Assembly: GCA_030374765.1 (NCBI GenBank)
Contig: JARGXX010000075.1
Coordinates: 1,612,001-1,676,000, forward strand
Length of the DNA: 64,000 nt
Direction: 5' to 3'
Source: Agarophyton chilense
Taxonomy: Eukaryota > Rhodophyta > Florideophyceae > Gracilariales > Gracilariaceae
Notes under the pieces: generated by a model
The model's input: the letters and a program-made list of their open reading frames with translations, nothing else
Databases searched by the model: none
Told to the model about the DNA's origin: nothing
Position numbers and translations under genes: made by a program
Shown here: in pieces, positions 36,256-46,960 of the stretch
Layout: every line of letters begins with the position of its first letter
Position numbering within the stretch: the stretch's first letter is position 1

Positions 36256-39200
36256 AGTAAATTGTTTTCTCTTCTTGTATCCTCTACTGTTACATTTAGT
36301 TGTTCTTTCGTGGCCTCCCTTGTAGGTAATCTGACACGCATATGCGTCCACCTTCTGCGGAAAACGACGTCTTTTTTCCCCCCTTCCTTAGGCCCGAGTA
36401 CCACGAAGGTCTAACATTAGCCGTCTGCAGGCATCGGCTCCTTGCCACGGCGCCAATTCCTGATACGGAAGTGTGGGGGTATTGCAGCTGGGGGTTCGAG
36501 GGTGTCCCCTTCTGAGCCCCAGCCATACCATCTGACGGTGTACTTCAGACCATTATAGGTTCGCGTGTGGTTTAAAAGACGTTCAACGGGAAATTACTTT
36601 GAGGTTTGGTTTTGATCTTTCGGGGGAACGCTCCCTCGAGGGTTCTTATGTTCCGAGTTTAGAGCTTCGTGCGTGGGAGCCGGGTCGGGAGCTTCCGCTG
36701 TTACCGTGTGAGGTTCCATTCCCGTCCCTGTTGGAGAGATGTAATCTGATCATCCCGTTGTAATTAATCATTCACCTCAATTGGGGTGGGGTCCTCCGAG
36801 GGTCGAGTGCGCAGAGCTACCGCTCTGGGCTCTCGGGCTGAGGTGCCTGCCTCCATGCAATGTTGAATCGTTTCAGGTGCTACCGTAATACGGTCAATTG
36901 ATATCGTATTCGGTATTCTGTCCTGTTCAACCGTAACGGTGTGGTCTGATGCCTTCAATACCTTTTAAGGTCCCAATGATTCGGGTAGAAGCTTCGAATT
37001 GAGATCTATGTCGATAGCTTCATCGTCCGCTTCATCACCCGGTCGGGGTCTTTTACCTGAAGGTGGGTTGTCTATGTAGACATATTGTCCCGACGATATA
37101 GAGACCACTTTGGTTACCCTACGGTCGTAGTCGGCCTTGTACCGCTTCTGGGCTGCAGTGAGGCGGCTCTCTGCATTTTTGAGAGCCCTCCTCAACCTCA
37201 AAAGGGTATTCCACCTGATTTGGGCAAGGGTCAGTGGGCCAGCTGCAGTGCTAGTGGTATGATCTCCCTGCGCTACAATACCTGGGGGGTGTCGCGAAAG
37301 AACCAAGTCAAAGGGAGTGGTCTACGTTGAGCGGTGTATCTGAAGGTTATAGGAGTAGGTGAGCGGTTGCACCAGCTCATCCCACCTAGTTTGGTGCTCT
37401 TCCTTTTAGTGTCGTAGCCTTGATACCAATGTGTGGTTAAAGCGCTCGACATGTCCGTTCGTCTGCGGGTGGTAGGCAGTAGTGAAATAGTGCTTGATAC
37501 CCAAGAGGTTAAAGACTGCTTCGAAGAACTTCGATGCCAAGTTCGAACCATTATCGGTAAGTAGGTACAGTGGTGCACAATACGGGTAGATCCAATTGTT
37601 GAGGAACGCGATCGCCAGCGTGGTTGACTTCGTCTCCTTTAAAGGTATCTCTCTCGTGAGCTTCGAGAACCTGTCGGTGATCACTAGAATGTACTGATAC
37701 CCATTCTCGGTTTTGGGAAGTGGTCCTAGGAGGTCTATCACAGCAAACTCCAGTGGACCGGCTGCAGGAAACAGCTTGAGGTACTTTCGATGCTTTTGAT
37801 TACCACCGCGGGTACGAACACAAGAATCTCATTGATCTACAAAGGTAAAGACATCATGGGCCATATGAAGCCAACAGAACTGTTGCCTCAAGGTATAACA
37901 CATCCTGGCGGCACCGGGGTGTCCCGATAGTCGCGGGTAGTACACGAGATACAAGATTCTCGGTCGAAGCGCCTTCGGAACACCCTTTTGAAGGCTACCA
38001 TACAAGTTTGACCTTCTCACGATGTACCCATTGTGGTCCACATCGAACGGTGATCCTTTGAAACCAATTTGGTCAGCCAGGGTTCTGAAGTACGCATTTT
38101 GGGCCTGTTCTCGTAGAAATTCCTCTCGGGTTACGGGCATGGCGTTCTTTTCCTCTAGGGTCAGTATCTGCGTTGCCATGTCGGTGTTCCGCAAAGCACC
38201 TTCTTCAGGTAAGTCTCAACATCCTTCTAAGTGTTCGCCGGTACCATTTTGGTTTGATGACACCTAAAAGCAAGGGATATCATCGTCCACAGGTTCTGTC
38301 TCTAACCCTGAGGTGTTTAAGCGTGACACAGCATCAGCTATGTTGTGCTTGATACCTGGACAGTACTGTACGTCGTATTCAAACTCCGAACCTCCAACGG
38401 GCAAGTCTACCAGACGCATCTGCGAGTCCGAGGATCTACCTAAGGGCGTCGTGGTCCGTGCAAAACGTAAAGCGCTCACCACAAAGGTAGGGACGGAGAA
38501 TCAACATCCTCCACACTACTGCTAGACATTCCTTCTCGGTTACCGTGTAGTTCTGCTCCGCCTCATTCATAGCGCGGCTCCAGTACCCCGTAGGTAATTT
38601 GTCTCCGTTCTGCTGCTCCTGCATGGGACAACAATCAATTTGGGCATGGGATGCATCTGTATCCAGCGTGTACGGTAGACCTGTTTTTCGGTAACGCTAA
38701 GCTTGGCGGCGACAACAGCGCTTGTTTCAATTCCTCAAAGTTATCCATTTCGTCGTTCGATAGATTCTCAAACCGTTCAGATTCACCTTTCTGGGGCTTC
38801 TTGTTGAGGGGAGCCGCTATTTTCGCGAATCCCATCACGAAGCGACGATAGACGTTGCATAAACCTATAAAGGATCTTGCGTTTGTATGGGATCGTGGCA
38901 ACTTGGCGTCCTGTACGGCTCTAATGTTGCTCGGCGCAACCTCTAGGGTACCAGGGCCTATGATGTGGCACAGTTATTCAACCGTTCTGGTAAAGAAGAC
39001 GCATTTTCGTAGCTTCAGCGTCACCCCTACTCAGCTAGGAGGGTTAGAACGGTGCATACGTGAGCAAAATGCTCTTCTACCGATCTGGAATAGATGATTA
39101 CATCATCGATGTATACCAAAGCGGTTGTCCATTTAACCTTCGAAAGGATGATGTCCAGCGCCCTTTGAAAGGTGGCTGGAGCATTGCGCAACCCGAAAGG

Positions 39201-42200
39201 CATCCGCGTGAAGCGAAACAAACGTGCATGGGACGTGAAGGTCGTTTTGTATCGATCTTCCTCACCTACAGGTACCTGCCAATAACCACAATTGGCATCC
39301 AACTTGGTAAATATCTGCGCATCTCCCAAGGAGTCGATGCACTCATCCATTCTTGGAATCGGGTACGAATCCCTGGTGGTCAAGCTATTGAGCCTCCCAT
39401 AGTCCACACAGAACTTCATACTGTTATCCCCTTTCTTCTGAACCAGAACCACGGGACTAGCCCAATCTGAGTTGGCTGGGTCAATTACCCCTTCGTGGAG
39501 CATTCGTTTCACTTCTTTGAGTTCTATATCTCTCGCCTTCGGATCTGCTCGGTATGGTTGCTGGCAAATCGGATTCGAGTCAGGGAAGAGCTCCATGCGA
39601 TGCTGTGTGGCCTTAATTTGGCCCAGATGGCCTTACCACATGGTTTCGAACTCCTCCAGAAGGTCGATAGTAAGGCCCCGCAGTTGGCCGTTTTCTTCAC
39701 CGATCTGGAATGTATCTTGCCATTGCCTCTCAGGGTCCGGTTTCTCTTCTTTGTCTACCGATGCCTTATCGGTCACCTTCGCTTCCCAGTTGGTATTTAT
39801 CGATACCTTTGTGGTTGTGGACGCATTTGCGCACCCCCCTTCCTTATCGAAGGCGACCTCGCCGAGATCTCTGTGAGCTACGGTGGAGACACCTTGTGGT
39901 GCCGGTAGTGGGATGCCAACATTGGTATTTTTCGGCAACTTCACGTCATGACTGCTGAACTTGCAGAGACACACCTTAAAAGGTTGATTTGGGATGTTGT
40001 CGACAACCCCGTTGGCCATCAAGGTGAGGTGTGGATGCGCTAACCTCGGATGTTTTTGTAGTATGACCAGCCCGGGGGTCGCACACGACACCGGTACCAA
40101 TATTTGGTGCATTGGCGGGATAATAACCTGTTTGGTAATGCGCACTTTGTTGGAGACCGTTTCGGTGGATATTATCTTCTTCGGTTTGACGAACCATCCC
40201 CGTTTGGTTTCCGTATTACCTATAATGGCAATTCGTCCCCCTTGACGTAGGGCGACGGTACGGGAACCAGGAAGGATTGCTTTGACATGTCTGCCAATGA
40301 AGTTCGTACCTAGTAGGTAGTCTGCTGGTAAACGGTCGACAACAAAGAATTGCAGTCTTACCTTGAGGTGTCCGAGCTGCACCACAGTGGTGAGCATACC
40401 TCGAAGGTTTAATGGGCCCACATTTGCACCCACAAGCGGGTTGTTGTCGGGAGGTCGCCTCAAGTTCCGAAGTACCGCCTCAGGTATGACGCGGGAGTTG
40501 AGCACGTTTGGGCCGGCCTCCGTATCCAACACGTAGGTGACCGGAACCGCAAGGCGATCGGAGAAACACATTGAAGCACGTACTTTATAGTTGTTGTACT
40601 TCATATGACAAACCGGACCTGGTTGTGACGTGTTATCTTCCACTTTCAAGGTTCTGGGTATCGATTGGCCTTCCGATTGCAGGTTGGGTTCAGCCATTAT
40701 GCCAACCGTTCGGTATTTACCTCCTGTACGGGAGGGGTTGAGTCCAAGTTTGGTGTTTCCTCGATGGTATTGACCTGTACCGGTGTACGGGGTTGGAACC
40801 TATTTGGTGCTCGCGTTGATGACCCATAGAGGCGTTGGTGATTATGCATGAGAGCCTGAATCAACTGGTCTCTCATCGCTGGAGGTAAGTTAGCGCAATT
40901 GTTTGCCAAATGGTCTGTCGCGAGACAAAACCAGCAAACGAGGCCTCCAGTTTGAGGGTCTCGCGTCACCATTGAGGGAGGCTTCGAAACCTGGTCGGAA
41001 GGAGCAGTGGCGTAGGATGTGGGTGGCGACGTATGGGAGCTCGCTCCTGGCATCATATGCGAGCTCACCGAACTTGGCGGCTATTGTACCGAGTTTGGTG
41101 TACGCGTTGACGACCAATTTCCTACCGTCGAAGGTTTCGAGAACCGCCCCTGGGGTCGCTACCAAGTGGATAGCGGTCCCTGTAGGTACTTCGAGGTGCG
41201 AGCTACCCTCTGAGGTTGTTGTGGCTTCAATTTACAAGACCGACCTTTTCGGTTTACCCTTCGAGGTTGGAGGCAAGGCTTGTCTCTTTCCCAGCTGAAG
41301 GGTATCTCCAAGTCCCTGGGAGTACCGAGCCAGCCCATTGTAGTCTACCTTTCGGTTAGTGGCCAGGTAATTGCGTACCTGGGCACGGATCGCTTTGTCG
41401 ACATTGTCGGCAAATAGTGACTTTAACCTAGAGGTAGTGAACACATTACCACAACGGGTTGCCAGATTCCAAAGCGCGAGCGAGTACTCCGATTCGGTTT
41501 GCCCAGACCTTTGAGGGTAAGCGAGGACTTCCGAATAAGCCTCTTGCATAACCTCATCGGTGGCGTATGTTTCCAAAAGGAAATTGACCACCTCTGGGTA
41601 TGACTCCAACATCTCTGTGCCATCCTCATCCATCGCTAAGGTATTGCCGCGGAGCCTACCCTGCAGCAAGTAGTATGCTTGCCCTTTCAGGTAAAACTGA
41701 AATAGCCACATAGCAGCGCCCTCGGAAAAACCATTTTGGTCACATGCAAGCTTGAACTTCTGTAGAAACTCAATTACCGAAATAGGATCCGTACCTGTGA
41801 AGGTTGTGTCACCCATTTGGAAGCTGAGCTTCTTGTGGTGCCTTGTAATCTTCTGAGCAACCTCTTGGGTGTATTCAGAAGACTTGTTGATCAACCGATA
41901 AGTCCTGTAATCAACCGCTTTGGTGAACATATCATTCAACGGTTGGTGCACCTCCAGGTCCATTTCGGTGTCCGACCCAGAGCCGGGCGACTCACTGTAT
42001 CGCTTTTTACCGTTTCGGTTCTTTTTCGACAACTTCTTCGTCGACCTGTTCGTTTTCTTCTCCTTCTTACTTTTACGGTCATCATCCGACGATGAACTCG
42101 TATTGGAACTGGAGTCTGACGAGTCGGGGTCTGAATCATCCTCTCAATTCTTTCCCCTTTTCGTCCTCCGCTTCTTACCTTTTCGGTTTCTTCGTCGCTC

Positions 42201-43051
42201 ATCCAACAAGTCAGAAGATTCGTCTTTGGGACCACCTCCATGAGTATCCTTTTGAACGAGACCTGTAATTGGTGGCAGGAAAATGTCTTGAGGATCTACC
42301 TTCCCCGGGATCTCTTGACTCCGCCTTGGACCTTGTAGGTACTCACTATCAGTAGGTAAGTGTTTGGAATGGGTGGAATGACCTATTTGGAACCCTTGTG
42401 GTATGCGCTTTGCGATGTTCACCTGTGTAAGTCGAGATTCTGCGAATCTCTCGGAAACCCAAAGGTCCTGCACAGCGCGGTAAACATGCTCCCTAGCATC
42501 TTTAAAGAGATACTGTTTCACCATTTCATGTATCCTTTCCGACAGCTCGTGAGCTGCTCGGTCAACCAAAACACGGGTAAATGCATCGACGTCCATTGAG
42601 GGCGGAACCATCCGGGTGTCCGACTTCTCCTTTATGGTTAATGCATCCTCGACCGCGAGGGTGACGAGCGCTTTCGCTCGCTTATCGAGCTGAGGCCATA
42701 GCTCCTCCGCTTAAACCTCAATTGGTAATTCCTTTTGAGGTTCCGTTGCCATGGGCGGCGGACATGGAACTTTACGGTTTGGTCTCGAGGGTGCCGGAGC
42801 AGTTTCTCGGGGTTTTTCAGGATCGGTTGAGCCGATGGGGCTGCTTTAAGACCTTTATGGCTTGGCGGGACGCTCGCACCACGCCTATTCCTTTTAGGTC
42901 GTTCCATTTATTACCAATAATGGTATCCTGTATTGATTTGCGGGATTTCCTGAAACCAAATAGGTGTAGAACGTCCAATCCTTCCCGGAGTCTCGTGTGA
43001 ACCGTGAAGGTACGAAAAAACCTAAAAAAATTCTAAATCGGGAGACCAAAA

Positions 43052-43132
43052 TGTCGTACAATCACCTCTGGGGTATGCTACTGTCTTGTATCGGGAGCGT
43101 AGTGACGCTCAACCGTAGGGAGTGTTTTGACC
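43052..43132 (-). repeat. Truncated 5' LTR of the second chromovirus
   Basis: About 81 bp match the start of 34,472-35,105, then identity ends abruptly at about 43,132 and unrelated AT-rich DNA begins. Confidence 0.75.
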
Positions 43133-43875
43133 GACGGCTATCCAATTGAATGCCACGACTTTCATTTTAATTTTATTTGCAACTGATAATGCAACTGAAA
43201 TAAATAAATAATTGTTGGCCTAATTTTGATGAAAAAAGATAGACAAAAGTTTTTGCACGAATACTGACAATTTTGATGTGGATGAAAACGAAACAATTTG
43301 CCGTAAGAGAGCTTATGCTACGTGCATCGGGTCATATATTTATTAATGAAAAACTTGGATGCTTCAAACACAATTTTCAACGGTTCATCGCATTTTTGTA
43401 TTGGCCTTCCGATGACTCGCATTTGTAATGCATAGAGGCGAAATAACAGGAATTTTACGGGAGTTGGATCTCGCAGTTTCACCCCGAACGCTGTATTTCA
43501 CATTTTTCAAACACGCTTTTGAATGGAGTCGATCTAAATACTGAAAATCACTTTTGCCTCGTTTTGGGAGCTTTTCATTGCATAGCTTTTTGAGATAAAG
43601 TTTTATTGTACCGCTACAGATTGGCTGCTTGATGCTTTTTTTGGCTCCATCTTTAATTGGGACAAAAAGTCACCCAAAAAAGTCTAGTCTGCGCCTAGGT
43701 AGGAGCCAAAGACGCTAAACGATAGAAAACGACGCTTGGCGATGGAAAAAGATGCTAAGCGATGGAAAAAAATGCTGGGTGTCGCTGCGGTACGGAAACG
43801 AGAAATGAAGAGTGTCTGTGTGTTGCACGTTCCAAATACAAATCTGTTAGAGTTGAACGCATATCAAGAGATGTA
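43133..43875. other. AT-rich DNA without a gene
   Basis: No reading frame with recognisable motifs is present. A short triplicated phrase (gatggaaaaagatgctaagc-like) occurs at about 43,710-43,775. Confidence 0.5.
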
Positions 43876-45174
43876 CAGTGCGTTTCAAAAACATATCCCT
43901 TTACAAAAACTGCGCCAAAAAGGCATTTCACGTACTGTAGAGCACATTTAACAACAAATAATAGCCACTAAGTCAATAAAACTGTTTCAAAAGTATATCC
44001 TTTATACAATCATTCGCTCAATTATGGCTCGTGGCGCACCTCTGACACGCTCTTAACAGCTGTAAATCATGGAATTAGTAAGTCAGGGTATGATTCCAGC
44101 AGATATAGCCCGAAAACTCAAGCGCAGCCCAAAAACAATGAGCAACTTCATCAAAAACCCCGCTACATACGGAACAAAGCGTTCAACCGGCCGTCCTACA
44201 GCACTATTCCCGGCCGATAAGCGTGGAATTAAGCGAAAACTATGCCGCAACACTTCATCTTGCGGGAAAATTGTCAAAAATCTAAATTTGCCTCTATCAA
44301 GATCTACAATATGGCGTGAAGTCAACCGTCAAAATTTGTTCAAGTACACAAAAATGAGGAAAACGTTTTTTTAAAAGATAATCACAAGAAAAATCGAGTT
44401 GAATGGTGTGCTTAAAAGGCTTATTGGAAAACAGAATGAAATAATGTTATCTTTTCCGATTAAAAAAGGTTTAACCTTGATGGTCCAGATTGCTATAAAT
44501 TTTATTGGCATGATCTACGAAAAGAAAAGAAGGAATTTGTGACCAGGCATTCAGGAGGCGCATCAGTAATGGTTTGGGCTGGAACCTCCACGAAAAGAGC
44601 AACTGATATGGCTTTTGGTGAAACTAAAATGAACTCTGACTAGTATGCTGAGGTTCTAGAAAACTATCTTTTACCTATTTCATACTGTATGCACGGAGAA
44701 GAATTCATTTTTTAGCAAGATAATGCACCTGTGCATAAGTCTAATTCTATGAAACAGTGGTTCAATGATCTAAATATGTCGGTTATGGAATGGCCTGCGC
44801 GCTCTCCTGACCTCAACCCTATCGAAAACATTTGGGGAATGTTGGCCCGAATGGTTTATGGGCAAGGAAGGCAATTTGATACAGTTTTTGATCTGAAAAA
44901 TTGTATCAAAGATTGCTGGGAAAAGATTGACTGTAATGCTATCAATCCTTTTATAGAATCAATGCCAAAGCGTTGTATAAGTGTTATACAGGCTAGAGGA
45001 GCAAAAATAAATTACTGAACTCGCGTTAGAATAAAAAGGATGCAATAAAGGTTATGATTTTGAAACAGTTTTTTTACTTGAAAATTTTTTCACACTGATT
45101 TTGTTTGTTTTACTGTAGCCAAAACGTCGATTTTTGGAAAATTTGCGCGAGGGATATGATTTTGAAACAGACTT
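43876..45174 (+). mobile_element. Tc1-like transposon with paired repeats at each end
   Basis: The 1.3-kb element is flanked by TA (43,874-43,875 and 45,175-45,176). Each end has an outer and an inner copy of a motif of about 27 bp: outer left 43,876-43,904, inner left about 43,980-44,006, inner right about 45,046-45,074 and outer right about 45,147-45,174, with the right pair inverted. Paired repeats of this kind (IR/DR) occur in some Tc1 elements and are bound by the transposase's N-terminal domain. Confidence 0.75.
44069..45018 (+). pseudogene. Tc1/mariner DD34E transposase, broken
   Basis: The N-terminal piece (44,069-44,374) is a paired-type helix-turn-helix (QGMIPADIARKLKRSPKTM) followed by GRPTAL. 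The catalytic half has an Asp in LDGPDC, an Asp in QDNAPVH and a Glu in PDLNPIENIW. The spacing of the last two is 34 residues, giving DD34E, the Tc1 signature. There is a frame change near 44,380, and stops occur near 44,460 (TAA), 44,641 (TAG) and 44,714 (TAG), so this copy is dead. The C-terminus from 44,731 to 45,018 is open. Confidence 0.85.
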
Positions 45175-46960
45175 TATTTTGAAATAATTGTTTTTATTAT
45201 TTTTATCCTTTTGCACGCCGAGGAATAATGTTGGCGAGCAAACGGCACAAGGCATTAAATAAATGTTTCATTAAGCTCCAGGGAGTAACAAACACTGTGG
45301 AGCAAGAAATATATTTGGGTTAAACAAGAAAGCTTTCGTAGTCTTGTTGCAGAGAGCGAAGAGACGCTCTAACCCCAGATTCTCTATCATTCGCCTCTAC
45401 TCGAGTAACGCGCCGCTTTTTACCAGCACTCTGATTGTACAGATTGTTCGAGCTGCGCTGTCGAACATTGTTGTTTGACAACAATATTACTCGCTCATCG
45501 AACGCTGATATAGCTAGTGTTTGGACAGTACCCAACGGTAGCATTATCTGTTATGCAAATATGTCCGTGACATTCGCCTCACAAAAACTAATCAATGAAA
45601 AGTGTGCTGGTAACCGGCTACTAGATTAAAAAACACTGGTTGGAGTGCGATATCGAAGGACCGTTGAGATATCCGAATTCATCACTTTCGCTAAAATGGA
45701 GCTGTGCAGAGCCGAGTTTTCGCCGTAGGGAACATTGGAGGCTGTGCCCCAGGTGCACAGGAGTGACCCCGCAAATGACCTAGTTCCTGTAGATAATGAA
45801 GAGGTTGTCACGGAGGAAATGCGCGCCGTGCATGATGATTCGATTGCAGATGATATTGCGCGCTTGCTGGAGAAGAAGGTAATGATCCCCTTTGCTTACA
45901 GCTCAAGTATGACGCCGCAAAGGTACGCGCTATCACAAGACGCGCACTGAATTGATGTCACGGCGAGATTCGGTGATACCAACCGCTGCATATGCACTTA
46001 TATAATGTTTAGACTCACGTCGATAATCAATAACGTGGACGCTGAAGGCCGAGTGGCAAGAGGGAAATGGCGCAGAAGGGTGATAGAACTTTTTCCACTT
46101 TGTCTTGCTATGGAAAGTGCATTGGTTACCTTTTCGACGACGACATCGCGAACAGCGCAGAGATTCTCGACACGAGTGTTGCAGCGGGCACGGTATTGTT
46201 GATGGCGCACCTCAAGGTGTTGGTCGAAAGCATTGGAAGCTGGTTACTCAATCGGGGAGCTACTTTGCAACTGCGTGCCCACGGCGGCAGGGATGAAGGG
46301 GGAGGATGCACACGTAGCATTTTTAAAGGAGTGTGATAGAAATGGAGCGGAAGTAGAGGGGATGGGGTGATCTTTGGGAGACACGGCTGCCTTCTGCTCG
46401 GAAGAGCCCGGGGCAAATTACCCGTCGGGCCGATGAGTATCGAAGACCTTGACAACCTGTGGGAATTATTAGCGGGACTATGGCGTGAACGAAAGAGGCG
46501 TACCTTGCCTGAGGCACGGCGGGAATGTGGGGGAAATACAAGTGCGAGAGCGGAAGCGTCGTGTGCGGTGTGAATTGGTAGCCCTTTAAATGCACGCGTG
46601 GCGCATTTGGTGCCATCTCTGCATGGAGGTTGGGCGCATGCATGGCTGGACAAGGAGGGTGCACATCCGAGCAGCCATTGGAACACAAATACTCTCACAA
46701 CTGGTGTGTTTAAGGGTTAGCAATCCTAGTAGCACCCAGTTGCTAGCACTCGTTCGGAGCAGTGCTCACCAGTGGAACGAGTCCTTGTGGCGCTCTCGCA
46801 TGCCCCGCATCACTTGCCTCACCACTTTTGGTATCGCGCCTCCGTGCCGAACACTGAGAGCCTCGTGGCCTTTTGGCAGTGCTCCGTGCTCAGCGTGCGC
46901 ACATCCTCCACGCCGCGTTACCATCACAAAAACACCTTCAGCTCGTCACACCTTCACGTT
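45175..46960. other. No recognisable gene; upstream region of the pseudokinase gene
   Basis: Several short plus frames (45,735-45,950 and 46,067-46,336) look protein-like but show no family motif and do not connect. The last few hundred bases probably hold the promoter and 5' leader of the next gene. Confidence 0.4.

Larger units (their letters stand above)
34472..43132 (-). mobile_element. Ty3/Gypsy chromovirus fossil, nearly full length
   Basis: Minus-strand order is: truncated 5' LTR (43,132-43,052), primer site beginning TGGTCTCCC (43,048 and downward), gag (about 42.6-41.2 kb), CCHC zinc knuckle (about 40.94-40.89 kb, CWFCLATDHLANNC), protease region (about 40.6-40.2 kb), reverse transcriptase (39.6-39.0 kb, with YIDD), RNase H (about 38.9-38.3 kb), integrase (about 38.2-37.0 kb, with YHPQTNGHVERFNHT), chromodomain (about 36.57-36.42 kb, with YTVRWYGWG), an antisense ORF, the polypurine tract and the 3' LTR. 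It is broken, with roughly ten interruptions, but better preserved than the first chromovirus and so probably younger. The two are related but have different LTRs. Confidence 0.9.

Noticed and set aside
45860-45950. Two very short introns (about 20 bp) linking small plus frames
   Set aside because: GT...AG words give a smooth peptide, but introns this short are known only in special genomes and nothing else supports a gene here.
46772-46960. Upstream extension of the pseudokinase gene
   Set aside because: The open frame has no ATG before 46,961.
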